A DNA stretch of 64,000 nt from Litoditis marina (lineage: Eukaryota; Nematoda; Chromadorea; Rhabditida; Rhabditidae): assembly GCA_964036275.1 (NCBI GenBank), contig OZ038433.1, positions 47,673,597-47,737,596 on the forward strand, read 5' to 3'. The notes beneath the pieces are model-generated. The model was not told the DNA's origin. It worked only from the letters and a program-made list of their open reading frames with translations, and did not search any database. This document shows, piece after piece, positions 1 through 22,985 of the stretch (the first letter of the stretch is position 1; every line of letters begins with the position of its first letter). Both the position numbers and the translations under genes were made by a program.

Positions 1-225
1 AAATCGAACCACCTCAGATAGTCTTATCATTTATGTGAAACATTTGACCAACAACGGACTACTGAAACAGAAGTTTGATCTTTTCAGACCACATTTTGAA
101 TGAAAATCACTATAGAACCCAAAGTGCGTTCTCCTTTCGGGTGCTCAGTTCATTTCTATTATATGAAATGTTAAACTGCTTGTTATTGGTATATGTAAAA
201 TATTATTGATTTTTGATTTTTCCAG

Positions 226-2152
226 TTCGCGACCTCGGTGCTATCGTGGCGCGAGTTTCTGCTGTGTGACAGTCTGCTGAACGGGGAGGAGGAGTTGTCG
301 CTGTGCTGTCGCCGGTTCGCGCAGTGCTTCGCGCCGCACGCCATCTGCTGCACACAGAAGAAACTACAGGGAGATGTGGAGAGGGTTCGTTTTATCTAGT
401 TTTTTATTCTACAAAAAATGTAAGCAAAACAAATGGAAAGAAATATATCGATCGATCAGTCAAAGACTAGTTAGGCTGCAGCGAATGGAGAAACTGCAGA
501 GAGACGAGGCGAAGGTTGGTTTTATCGAATTTTTATTCTACAAAAAATGTAAGCAGCGAAAGAAAAGAAAGTATGGAGATTGGTCGATGGCTAGTTAATA
601 TGCGACGAGTGAAAGACGGCTGAGGGCTGGTTTGAGCGAATGGCTTTATGTGAATTTGTGAATCCATCTCGATTTCTGGGAAAATTCGGTTTTGTTCGGT
701 CACTTAAATGAGACACATGTTACATTTTCATGTGTTATTGTGCCAGAATGTAAAGGAACTCGTGGAAACATCGAAAATGAGCCGTCTTACTAGTTATATC
801 ACCCAGTCTCACTGAGAAACCAGTTTCAGTTGCAAAAATCAAAAATTACGTTGTGATGGAAGTTTGTGAAAGTCACTGCTTAAGTTGAAACCTGTTCTTT
901 TTAGTAATTTCCATTTCCTATTCCCTATACTTCCAGAACAGGAATCAGTGCTCGGAAATGCATTCGAAGGCGTGCAATTCCGTGTGTGAGGATGTGCGAC
1001 ATACCAAGGTCGGCTGTGTGTTTCAGAACGGAGCCGTCGCCGCCCTCATGCTCGCCTGGCCCTTTGAGGTATATACTGTTAGTCAATTGCACAGCGACGT
1101 GAAACATGTTAAACACAGCAGAACTGAGAGACGTGCAAGGACAAAGTGCTCGATTCCTCATTAGAATGCCCACTTTACGTGTCTATTCAATTCACTTCTA
1201 GTATAATTCTCGCCAGTCAGAACGATTCGCTCGCTACTAAGGCGACAGAGGTGTTCGTTCTATTCATCGATAGTAGCCAGATACAGTTAATTTTTATGAA
1301 CCAAGTCAATTGTGTTTTAAAGTTTGCAACAGCGACCGCGGTCTGATCAAAATTGTTGCACAAGCTGGGCTCATCTCAAATCCGCATATGTTCTCATTTC
1401 AACGCGTCGCGCGCGAGAAACAAAAAAATTTGTTAAACCCAATCGGTTTTGGGTTGGGGGACATTCTATCCAATTGGAAAATTTACACAAAAGTAGTAAG
1501 TTTATGAGTTACAATGCGAAAATCTAGATGTATCCACGGTATGAGGGCAGTGTAGATTGCCGGCCGCAATGTTCAAAAATTGTGTATAGTCAATTCAAAC
1601 TGATGTATCTGACGCCGAGATACTGTAGAAAAAGTATGAACACGAAAGATACATCGCGTGACGCATGTATCTGTCGCCGCTACAAAAGTGCAATCGATAC
1701 ACATGATTAGAGAGCGCATGTATCGTGTATCTTGTATCGCACAAACAGTCTGAAGACAGCCTTATGAGTAGCAATGCGCTTTCAAGCAGCCGGCCATATG
1801 AACATGAAAGTTAAAGTTAAAAACAGTGATGTGCGAGCAGAGATTAATTGAATTCCGACCTTAAGACTTCTGTAGTGTTTCAAGACCGATTTGGTCACCC
1901 CTATATGTTTTGTCACTAAGTAAGTATGTGAGACAATGCGTACAGCAAAAGACTTTATATTCGAAGTTTTACAACAAGAAATATCCATTCCATTACATAT
2001 GTGATCAGATGAACAAACATTTTTTAAAGCAGGATGTCTCGGACAGAAGTAAAAGGCTGGCAGATCTCATGAAGGAAGAGTATGCCAAGTTCTCAACGGA
2101 CACCAAGAATGAAATATGTGGGTTCATGTTTGTTACGAATGCTTTTTTGTAG
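226..2152 (+). CDS. Unidentified Cys-rich protein, 5' partial
   Basis: I do not recognise this gene. Three phase-0 exons chain well: 226-384 (acceptor tttttccag, donor agg|gttcgt), a 33-nt exon 483-515 or so, and 937-1069 (acceptor cttccag, donor gag|gtatat). They encode a Cys-rich stretch with CCRRFAQC and HAICC motifs, a charged helix ([11 protein letters not shown]), then [16 protein letters not shown] and a hydrophobic end ([10 protein letters not shown]). A possible last exon is 2009-2152 (phase 0, starts [10 protein letters not shown], stops at TAG), with an AATAAA at 2423-2428. That exon is the weak part of the model. The 5' end lies outside the window. The paired cysteines suggest an extracellular or secreted domain, but this is inference. 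The 3' intron begins with a MITE that touches the donor site. Confidence 0.45.
361..558 (+). repeat. Tandem duplication of an exon end plus intron start
   Basis: Bases 361-432 and 491-558 are homologous with a 130-bp offset. Both contain an exon end (AAACTACAGGGAGATG versus AAACTGCAGAGAGACG), a GTTSGT donor, and an intron start ending in acaaaaaatgtaagca. The second copy gives an 11-codon in-frame exon bounded by ctgcag and gttggt. Confidence 0.7.
1072..1205 (+). mobile_element. TATACT MITE, copy 1
   Basis: A 134-bp element starting TATACTGTTAGTCAATTG and ending CACTTCTAGTATA. The ends are imperfect inverted repeats (TATACT-N5-T-AATTG-N3-AGTCACGT). It starts 2 nt after the donor GT of the 937-1069 exon. 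About 13 related copies occur in the window. Confidence 0.75.
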
Positions 2153-3179
2153 AAGGTTACTAGAACTATATCATTCATTAACTAAAGAATATAGCAGAAA
2201 ATGTCGTTCTTTAGCGGCATTGGAAGCCTCTGATTTGTGTGTTTTGATCCCCCACGACCGTCGTTCATCTGAATGTTTCAGCGGTTCTGCGAACCCAGTT
2301 GACTACCCTGATTTCGTGCTCTCGCCCCGCTTTCCGACTCGACCGAATAGACTCGATTTGCTCACAGAAGACAAAAGATTGTAGTTGCAAAAAGGATGTG
2401 AAACTGTGAAACGTTACCGGTGAATAAAGATATGACTTTTTTCTGTTTTTGCTCTTTTCAAATTGTGCTGAACTGGCTTGGAATAATTCCATTACAAGAA
2501 AAATGGCGAAAAATTGGGGGTAATAAAATTACTGTAGTTGTACTCGTATAGGGATCACTTGATCTTCATACTTATACTCGAAATTATGTAAGGTAATAAT
2601 AATACGATTGATAATGACCAGAGTATAGTTTGTATACGGACATTATTTGTACGACTGTACGACTCTTCTCTAGGTTTTAAGTATTGCTCATAATCGATGG
2701 AAAGTTCAAAATGTTTCATTGACGTACTATTTGGTTACTGTACTGTAGTTCAACAGTAAACAGTATGGATGAAATGCATGTTTTTATGGAACAATACAGC
2801 TCGTTTTTCGATTGGTATATAGTCGCCTTACAAATAGCGCAACGGTTGTAGCTCATAGTTCTCGAGAAGTCAGAAACAGAATGGTACTCAGTGCAGGTTA
2901 TAAACAAATGGGTAGTTTGTTAATTACTAGTGGAACACCGAGCTACTTTTCTTATCCCGATTACGTTTTGCATTTGTACATAATATGGATAAAATGAAGG
3001 AAAAGTGGTTGTTTCAAAGACATATAAAGTAGTTGACATCTGCATATTTCCTAACTTGTGGTCTAAAAGAATTTCAAACTTTTGGGTTTTGTATGTCATT
3101 CTTCAGTCAGAGTAGCAGTTTTTTTACGAATGCTTGTTCGTATCACACTAATTTAAAAAGATATGGATGATATCAATAC
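2153..3179. other. AT-rich spacer
   Basis: Contains an AATAAA at 2423-2428 that could end the upstream transcript. I see no coding exon or recognisable repeat in the rest. Confidence 0.5.
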
Positions 3180-3590
3180 GGTTCGTGAAACACTGCAGCG
3201 CTCTTGTTGACTTCTATATAATCTAAAACTCGTGGAACGCACTGTGTTACAAAATTATGCATCTTATGAATATTCTTCTTCGAACACTACAGTGTTCTTG
3301 TTAACTCGAATACAAGCAATATGTGTGCACTAGTTTGGAAACATCAGCAACAACAAAAAAGCTCCATTGTATTGACAATTATGTATGGTGTTAAAATTCA
3401 TCTTGAAACACTACAACGATCTTGTTATCTCGAGTAAACTGTATAGGAAAGTATGGATGGTATTAATATTCATCTTGAAACACTATAACGCTCTTGTTAT
3501 CTCGATTATTCTGTATAGAAGTTTGTGAATCTTATTAATATTCGTCTTGAAACACTACAACGATCTTGTTATCTCGATTATAATCTATAT
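3180..3590 (+). repeat. Degenerate ~71-bp tandem repeat
   Basis: Three clear units share a core reading CTTGAAACACTACAACGATC then TTGTTATCTCGA, starting at 3402, 3474 and 3545 (spacing 72 and 71). At least two decayed units lie upstream near 3187 and 3285. The array ends about 100 bp upstream of the collagen A TATA-like box. Confidence 0.7.
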
Positions 3591-3691
3591 GTGTGTGCAC
3601 GCGGCGCATTTGCATATCTGTTGATCAGGTTATCTCCCCTCTCTCTCGGCCTATATCCCGAGCAAGTCAAGGACAAAGGATGGGAAAGGGC

Positions 3692-3698
3692 ATAAATA
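3692..3698 (+). promoter_or_regulatory. TATA-like box of collagen A
   Basis: ATAAATA lies 37 nt upstream of the collagen A start codon. A TGATAAG (GATA-factor type) site at 3712-3718 lies between it and the ATG. GATA factors such as ELT-3 drive hypodermal collagens in Caenorhabditis; applying this here is inference. Confidence 0.45.
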
Positions 3699-3734
3699 GG
3701 GGGATCTCATCTGATAAGCACCATTCCACCAAAC

Positions 3735-3774
3735 ATGGAGGGAAAGGAAACCGACTACCACAGGTGAGCTGTTC

Positions 3775-3817
<43 letters not shown>

Positions 3818-6781
3818 TCAAATCTCTAAATCTCTCTTTCTCTCTCTTTCTCTCTCTTTCTCTCTCTTTCCCTCTCTCCTAATTTCTCGCCCTCTCTCTC
3901 GTTCTCTTAGTCCATATCTAGCTGTCCCTCAGTCAAATATATCGAACCTCTCTCGATCTGTCTCTATGTATTTCGTCTCCATCTCCCTCTCTCCATCTCT
4001 ATAGTGGCCACGTTTTTGATACTCGCAACTTCGCTGTTCTGTTTCTTTCTCTTTCCTTTTCTGGCTTCCCTGCAATCTGTCACGTTCATCACCTCTTTTC
4101 TCTGCCACATACTCTACCCCTAACTCACCCGAATGTTTCAGGTACATGAAGCGCGTGGCGTTCAGCGCAGTCGTCGTCTCGACGGCTGCCGTGATCACCG
4201 CCGTTATCACCATGCCCATGCTGTACACCTACGTGCAGACGCTCCAGAGCCAGGTCAACGCCGAGACCGAGTTCTGCAAGGTTCGTTACATCACAATTCA
4301 TTGGGGTTCGAGAAAAGCTCAAGAGAAGATACTAAAATGACAAATTTTGGTTTGATAAGCGAGAATGAAACAATTACTGCTTTTCGATCACTGGTTATAA
4401 TGAGAGTGAAACAGTTAACCACGGTTACTTCCATTCATCTATCTTATTGATTTCTAGTGCACTCGTTAAACGTTTTTCTTATTTGATCACTACTTATATA
4501 GAGGGAGAAACAGTTGACCGAAGTTTATTACAGTAATCCATGATTTTTTTTTCGTTATCAGTTATCAATCGCTTAGTGCATTTCAATTACTACTTATAGA
4601 GAGGGTGAAACAGTTGATCACTCTCTAATTTCAGTCTCGTTCTCGCGACCTTTTGGTGGCCATGTACCAGCGCGCCCCGGCCGGCCGTACCAAGAGAGGA
4701 TGGTTGTTCGGACAGTGGGTTCCCGATGGTGGAGCTGGAGGAGGTGCCGACTACTCTGCACCAGCCACTGAGGTAACACTAGTGAAAAGTTTATTTCTTA
4801 AAGTTTACAAACATGGGAATACATAGGAAAAAGCAAAATCACTACAAAGCAAGCAAATAAATAAGAAGCTTGACACACAACGATTCTCAAAGATCCCAAT
4901 CTTCTAGTTTTAGATTAGGAATGAAAGAGAAGATTAGGAAAAGATTAGGAACGTACAACTATTTTTCACTTCGTCACTCTGGTTTCAATCTGTATAAAAC
5001 CATCTTTCCCTCTAGATCACCTACTCCGGTAGCAATCTTCAACAGGTCTGTAAGGTCAGCAATACATCCTCGAATTAGGTACCCCTCAGTTAGAGTGATC
5101 GAACAAAAGAGTAGAAGGATGAATCACACTTTTCGTTTTCTCACTCAATATAATAGGCGTGAAACATTGATATGGTTTTTTTCAGCAAGGATACGCTCCC
5201 GCCGCGCCAGTCAACTCTGGCTACGGACCAGTCGTCAACGCCGACCCCGAGCCAACTTGCTGCACCTGCCAGCAGGGTAAGTATAGTCCTCGTCATTCAT
5301 ACGGAGATTTTTTACAGTAGTAAATTAAAGAGGCGGAGCCAATATTTTATGAACGCGTGCCTATTTATGTTCTATTTATGTTTATAACCCTAGAACTATC
5401 ATATAAAGTTGCTTACTGAAGATATTACTAAAATAATAAGTAATTTAGGAAGACACTCCCATATGAACATTCGTAAAAACGCATTTACTGCAAGCAGTAT
5501 TAAAGCGAAAGAAACATAGTTTGTATAGTTACGAATCCAGAGTAAACTTCTGAGTAGTAATTCACTATGTGAGTCTATCAATATCAAAAATATAGGTGGT
5601 ATTTATCGATTTTTATAGGACCAGCCGGACCTCCCGGACCTCCCGGAGACGACGGACACGACGGTAACGACGGAAACCAGGGTAGAGACGGACTCCAGGG
5701 AGCTGACGGCGGAATCGAGCCCCATGACGGACTTCAGGTAACATTTTACACCAAATTACACCTAATTTCACTATTTCAAAATTGCACAGTTTAAATTGGG
5801 AATTTTACACCATATGGAAAACATCTCTGTATCCCCCTGTGATTCTGAGCCACATTTCTCAACCTAAGACTCACGTCAACTCTAAAACCGGACAATAAAC
5901 AAAAAATAAGAACTCCTCCATTCGACACCAGTGATACGGAACGGAAGGGCTTGTGATGTCAAAATAAATCATGTAGCTGTAGGCTCCTTTTTGAGTAGTT
6001 CAAAGGTTAATGTAAACACTTTGTATTACAACTCCAATTTCACAGTTTTTCATTGAACTCCTTTCAAACTTTCCGTTTCCAGGCCGAGCCCTGCATCATC
6101 TGTCCCCCCGGCCCCGCTGGAGCCATCGGAAAGGCTGGTTCCAAGGGACCCCAGGGACCCCGCGGATCTCCCGGTCTCTCCGGAGTTGACGGACGTCGCG
6201 GAGAACCCGGAATGGTCGGACCCGCCGGAGCCATGGGAGAGGCCGGAGTCCCCGGACCCAAGGGAAAGAAGGGCGAGGACGGACGTGTTGTCAACGTCAA
6301 CGGACCCCCCGGACCCCCCGGAGCTCCCGGAGCCCAGGGCAGAAAGGGAGAACGCGGACCCAAGGGCCGTGTCGGCTCTGTCATCCCCGGACCCCAGGGA
6401 CCCACCGGCGACCAGGGAAAGAAGGGACGCAGCGGACGCAAGGTAACTTATTTGTATACATAAGACCTATTTTAATTTGTCACGCGCTCCAGTGGACCAA
6501 TGGCGTGACAATTTCATTGATAATGTAGGTTAGAACGTCTTGTCTATACGAAAACTATTACGCTTTGTATGGTAAAATGATCATTTTTTCTACATCAAAA
6601 ACCGAATGCTACTATTATAGATTTGAAATGGGAACACCCTATTGTTTTAGAGTGACTTTATTGTTAACTAACCTTAATTTGGTTGCAGGGCGAACCCGGA
6701 GTCCAGGGACCTCTCGGATCGAAGGGACCCAACGGAGACTGCTTCCACTGTGCACCTCCCCGTACTCCCCCCGGTTATTGA
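3735..6781 (+). CDS. Cuticle collagen A
   Basis: A 322-aa nematode cuticle collagen in seven exons: 3735-3763, 4142-4280, 4635-4772, 5186-5276, 5619-5737, 6083-6442, 6689-6781. All splice phases agree. The N-terminus has a membrane anchor ([20 protein letters not shown]) within the conserved nematode collagen box, then RTKR at about residue 75, the expected subtilisin-type processing site. A CCTC pair precedes the first Gly-X-Y block, CIIC precedes the main block, and CFHC precedes the tail RTPPGY. The helix is interrupted by GRVVNVNGPP. It should trimerise in the secretory pathway and become part of the cuticle. Collagen B, downstream on the same strand, is a clear paralogue. Family assignment is secure; I cannot give an orthologue name. 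Confidence 0.93.
3776..3900 (+). repeat. (CT)n pyrimidine tract in collagen A intron 1
   Basis: Imperfect TCTCTC runs begin 12 nt after the exon 1 donor. The stretch reads as Ser/Leu-rich in every frame and is not coding. Confidence 0.85.
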
Positions 6782-6815
6782 GGGAGAACTTAAGTTATTC
6801 GAATACACGTTGTGC

Positions 6816-6821
6816 AATAAA
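6816..6821 (+). terminator. Poly(A) signal of collagen A
   Basis: AATAAA 35 nt after the stop codon, in GTGCAATAAAGTG. Confidence 0.75.
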
Positions 6822-6930
6822 GTGTTTCGCTCTAATGTACTGGTTAATAATGTACACTATTCGTGTACACACTTTCTGCCGATTCTTGTCAGGTCTCGCA
6901 TAAGTCGCCTTTTTTTCCATATTCTCTCTA

Positions 6931-6956
6931 TCTATCTATCTCTCTCTCTCTCTCCC

Positions 6957-7010
<54 letters not shown>

Positions 7011-7013
7011 GCC
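6931..7013 (+). repeat. (CT)n microsatellite downstream of collagen A
   Basis: About 80 bp of nearly pure CT/CCCT repeat just downstream of the poly(A) signal. Confidence 0.9.
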
Positions 7014-7900
7014 CCTTTTATCTCTCCGAATTTTCTCCTATCCTGAAGGAAAGTGGAGTGAGACAGCTTGTGTATAACTGATATGACCTACTTATCACGG
7101 ATGCTTCACTTTGGACCGAAAAGAAGGATTGAAAATTCAAAATAGCAATGTTTGGGAATTTTGCTGAACTCATAAGTCTCCTTCTCGTAAAGTTTATATT
7201 TTTGAGAAAAATAATGGTTGAAATATCTGAACAGAGTTGTGAAAATAGCGAATGTGATATTTAGCAAACATCAAACTGTAAACTTTTGAAGCTTCAGTAT
7301 AGGAACCGAAACTTTATGACAGTAAAGGCAAACCACGAAATAATCAATATCGAATAGTTTTGTCAACTGTTCCCAATTTGATTATTTGAAACGAAAGTTA
7401 TACCAACCTACAATTTGTAATCCTAACTTAGGTTACGGTAATGCAACTTTAAGCACTAGAAAATTAGTACTGAGCAATGTTATTGGCGTCACACACACTG
7501 AACAACAACTTCTAAAAACTAAATAGAGAAATTTCTTTACGTTTTTTCGCAGTTTCGATGTAGAAAATCAGCTGAAAAAAGAGACTGTTGGCTTCCGTTA
7601 AAACCAGGCTAACATTTGCACAGTTTCTTTTTCATCGAATATGTTGTCAAAAGAATTCAAAGTGCACTTCAATAAAATGTTCATGAGGCACGGGTGAATA
7701 ACGTTTTACTACACGTACACAAGCACTGAAATCAGGGTTCACGTCGAAGGCACGTTTTCAAAATTTTGTTGTTTTCCCACGTTTCCCAAGGCGCGTTCCA
7801 ATTTGGTTCCCATATTGTCTGTCAGATCTTGCTTTCTGCGAGATATCCGGGATACAAGTAGGTAACCTGTTTGTGATAAGTTGGCGGGGCGGGGGCCCGA
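7014..7900. other. Spacer between the two collagen genes
   Basis: I see no coding exon. The last 60 bp are G/C-rich (GGCGGGGCGGGGGCCC near 7883-7898) and carry a TGATAAG at 7874-7880. This looks like the collagen B promoter region. Confidence 0.5.
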
Positions 7901-7907
7901 GAGGGGT

Positions 7908-7914
7908 ACAAAAG
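7908..7914 (+). promoter_or_regulatory. TATA-like element of collagen B
   Basis: TACAAAA in a G-rich context, followed by a likely noncoding first exon ending at 7954 (tcatctca|gtaaga). The next acceptor is gttgttgcag at 8312, 2 nt before the ATG. Trans-splicing at that acceptor is the alternative. Confidence 0.4.
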
Positions 7915-8314
7915 ACGGGCGACGGACTCCAGATACAGACGCCCCGTCATCTCAGTAAGAAAGTGAGTTGAATAACTTCTTCAAAACTTGTATATTTGTC
8001 AGAACTTCTAAATTGCCTTATATATTCACTACGTTGTCGGTATTCATCCTTTTCAAGGTTCGAGAAATGTACGAAATGTAAATGTTTTCTACTGAAAATA
8101 AAACGTTTTGCGCTGTCAAATTCACACATTGTTCTGGAACAGAAGAGATTCCCCCTTTAAAACACAAGTCAATTTTTTTCTTTTCTTTTCCTGAGTTACA
8201 AATTCATTTTCTTTTATAAAAGTGGTTTTCCTGAGAAACAAACTTAAATTCTTCCAAAAAAGTTTGTTTCCCTGAGATACAACTTTATTCATTACAAGTA
8301 CCGTTGTTGCAGAG

Positions 8315-10904
8315 ATGGAGAAAGAGAGTGAGGAACAGCGTCAGATGCGGCGAGTGGCCTTCTTCGCCATCGTCGTTTCCACCGCGGCCGTCATCGCCTG
8401 CATCGTCACACTGCCCATGCTCTATTCCTATGTGCAGTCCTTCCAGAGCCATCTCATCGTCGAGACTGACTTCTGCAAGGTTGGTCCAGTGTTTCACCAC
8501 CAATATATAGAGCCTAGTCACCATCAGAGTAACATCTAACTATGAATGCTTGCTAATTACCCCGTTCTTTCACCTGCAAGGTTGGTTCAATGTTTCACCA
8601 TCAATACTATTTTCCACGTCAAACGATGGGTATTTTACTTTGTTCCCAAGCCATTTGAATTTGTCTAACATTACGAATCTGGCTACCTCCCTTGCCAATG
8701 TATGGTTTCTCATTATTTCACGACCAGTCAGTTGTAAACACATAAGTATCACCATTGGCCCTTTTCTCAGATCTTAGAGCCGTGTTTCCAATCTAACCAT
8801 CATGTGAAGCCACAAAGATTCTTCACTCTTACGTTGTTTCACGATCAGTGCCTTCGAGAGCACAGAAGTGTTTCACTCATAGTATTTAAACTGTAGTTCA
8901 TCTTTCCAGCGATTCGAGTGATAAATGCAGTTTACAGAACCATTTGTTTTCTAGCTGATGTACTCCTCACCAAATAGCGACTTTTCCAGAGTCGTGCCCG
9001 CGACATGTGGGTAGAGATGCAGGTGCTGGTTCGCAGCGGAGTTCCCCGCGCCAAGAGAGAGGCTGCCGGCACCTGGCTGTTCGGTCAGTTCGTGCCCAAC
9101 GGCGGCGCCGGAGGAGGCGGCGACTACGCGACCGGTCCTAGCCCACAGGGAGCGCACCACGACCGGGCAGGGCCCTTCGGAGACCACGGCGGCAGCGGAG
9201 GTCACGGAGGTACCGGCGGATACGGACCCGTCGTCAATGCCGAACCAGGACCCGTCTGCTGTCCTTGCCAACAGGGTAGGTCACATTATTCTTCAACTTC
9301 TACCTATAGAAGATGATTGAAACATTTACTCAACTATAATTTGATTTGAAGATTGACGACAAAAATGAAGCACTGTACATCACATTAAGGTTCTTTCAAG
9401 ACACCACATCTTCGTTTACCGGTGTTCCAACTCATATTCGATAAAATTCTACAAACATTGAGTGTTGAATCTACTGTTAGTATATACTCATTTCTGGTGT
9501 TTCTAATTTCAGGACCGGCTGGACCTCCCGGACCACCCGGAGACGACGGTCCTAACGGAAACGACGGCCACCACGGAGTGCCCGGCGCTCCCGGCAAGGA
9601 AGGTCAGATAATGCGCTCCGCCCTGCCACCATCAGAACCATGCATTATCTGTCCCCCCGGACCCCAGGGAGCCGTCGGAATGCAGGGACCAAAGGGACCA
9701 CAGGGACCCAAGGGCAAATCATCCGAAAGAGCACCCGACGGAAAGAAGGGCGAACCAGGTATTAGTTCACAAAATTTGTTATCCACTGCTCTTTCCATTG
9801 AGCAGAGGGTATGATTCACAATATACACTGACAGTGAAACACTGGGCCGTACGAGCGTAGATGTTAATCATTTTGGCTGGTAAGAATGTGATATGTTTAT
9901 CGACTAGCGGAAATGTTATCCATTGTGTTTTCCATTGAGCATAGGGTACGACTCTCAACTTGAACTGACAGTGAAACATTGGGTCGCGCAAACGCACATG
10001 CTAGATTGTGAGAGTGTGAGTGAAAGGAAAATTCTTTTCTCCTGTTTCTCACGCTTCACGTAAATGTTCAGTTTAAGTTTTGTTCACGAAAATGTAAACA
10101 TTTTTCCATTTCTTGGAACTATCAGGCTGGGAATTGGTTGAAAAATTCAAACACTTTAATGTTTAGGCATGATCGGACCTCCCGGACCCCCTGGAGGTGT
10201 GGGAGAGCCCGGAGAAGCCGGACCCGCCGGTCAGCCTGGTCGTGTGGTCCAGGTCAACGGACCTGCCGGACCGGCCGGACCTCGCGGAGAGAAAGGAGCT
10301 CCCGGCAACAGAGGTCTGCCCGGAGTTGACGGAATATCGATTGAGGGAGAGGAGGGACCAGCTGGAGACCAGGGAGCCCCCGGACCTTCTGGAAAGGCCG
10401 GACCTCGCGGCCCCGACGGTCCCAGAGGACCTCAAGGTGAGTACACAAATAACTACAAGAAAAAAAATGAAATCTTCACCTTGATCAATAATACAACTTT
10501 CATAGACAGTATCTTAGTTATTTATTTATTTAGGAGATTTTTTCTGATTAAACTGTATTTTAGCCAACCTTTTTTCTGTTTGTTTAATTGAACACACTGT
10601 CTAATCGTTATAGTGTGCTCATCAAAGTTAAGGCCACGCTCAAAACATTTTAAATACATTTTGATTCTAAAACGTGCAACAGTAAAAGACAAGTAAAAGT
10701 TCATTGTGAATTTAATTCTTCACTTCATATATTTATAGTCCGAATGCGAACGCATCAATATGAAAGGTCTCCTATGGAGTAATAACTGAATACTCTGTTC
10801 ATATTTTACGAAATTTAGTTCATTTGAAATTAACAAAATCGTTTTCAGGAGACGAGGGCTCATGCGACCATTGCCCCGAGCCAAGAACTCCCCCCGGCTA
10901 TTAA
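8315..10904 (+). CDS. Cuticle collagen B
   Basis: A 340-aa paralogue of collagen A. Coding exons are 8315-8479, 8990-9275, 9513-9758, 10167-10436 and 10849-10904, all phase-consistent. It has the N-terminal anchor ([20 protein letters not shown]), a PRAKR processing site, and then the signature [19 protein letters not shown] shared with collagen A (GWLFGQWVPDGGAGGGADY). CCPC, CIIC and CDHC cysteine pairs flank the Gly-X-Y blocks, and the tail RTPPGY is the same. It keeps the same interruption ([10 protein letters not shown]). Intron positions after FCK and within the Gly codon after CQQ match collagen A, while two collagen A introns are missing. A His/Gly-rich insert ([19 protein letters not shown]) is specific to B. 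The ATG is 2 nt after an acceptor. Confidence 0.93.
9777..10030 (+). repeat. 137-bp tandem duplication in collagen B intron
   Basis: Two diverged copies begin TGTTATCCAYTG at 9777 and 9914. Both carry CCATTGAGCA and CTGACAGTGAAACA. The duplication lies inside the intron between 9758 and 10167. Confidence 0.7.
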
Positions 10905-11047
10905 GCCGATGCCTCCACAACTTGGCGCCAAACTAGAAATCGCTGTCTGTTTGGCGCCTCTAGACGCCAATTGGCGCCTTTCGCCGGTTTCGCCCGGTGT
11001 TGCTGCTGCTGCATGTATATAGTCTCTCCACGACACACTTGACTAAT

Positions 11048-11053
11048 AATAAA
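11048..11053 (+). terminator. Poly(A) signal of collagen B
   Basis: AATAAA 143 nt after the stop codon. The 3' UTR between them contains three GGCGCC palindromes. Confidence 0.65.
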
Positions 11054-11754
11054 CCACATCGCTCAATTTGTTCTGTTGTTATGCAAGGAAAACGTACAAA
11101 GTTGAGAAAAGAGAAAGAACTGGAGAAATCTTCCGATACGGAAAGTATTTAATGTGGTGCTAAAACATTCACTTGCGCAAAGACAAGATCGAATCACACG
11201 ATTCAAATTCCAGCCAGATAACATTATTTTGTCAACCTGAATTCTTCCAGCTCATGGGCTGATATCGAATATGTTTTCCTTATCTCGAAAATTGATTGGT
11301 GTGGAGGGGGGGGGGGGGGGGGGTTGAACACATTATTTCATAATCAATTAGAACAGAGAAGGCACATAACAAGAATAGTTTACATTTTATAGATTCGATT
11401 TGTCAACGAACATAACATGTGGTGATAATATACTACAATTTATGCGTATGAAATATGTGTTAAGTTTCCATCCGAGAAATGGACGTAAAATAGAATTCAA
11501 ATCTCAGGGGTCAATAAAAACAAATCTAAACCAACGCAACACTCGATCAAATGTTTCAAACGAGTAAAATATACTGCTGCTGGAACATTCAATGCTTGTC
11601 GTTCTTTTAGAATTTTAACAATCAACGATAATTTTCAAGTTTTCCAGTTTTTGCAATGTTTTGTCGTGTTGTTTGACCCACAGCTGACTGGCTATAGAGA
11701 GTGAATCAATGGACACGCCCCTTTTCGCTCTTTTCACTCAACCACACCACCAAC
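11054..11754. other. Spacer upstream of the TDP-43-NTD gene
   Basis: A poly-G run lies near 11306-11323. The C/T-rich stretch just before 11755 (CGCCCCTTTTCGCTCTTTTC) may be a promoter or 5' UTR. I see nothing else. Confidence 0.4.

Positions 11755-22985
<11,231 letters not shown>

Noticed and set aside
6064..6441. Pro/Gly-rich minus-strand frame opposite collagen A
   Set aside because: It is the antisense shadow of the Gly-X-Y exon; the same occurs opposite collagen B.
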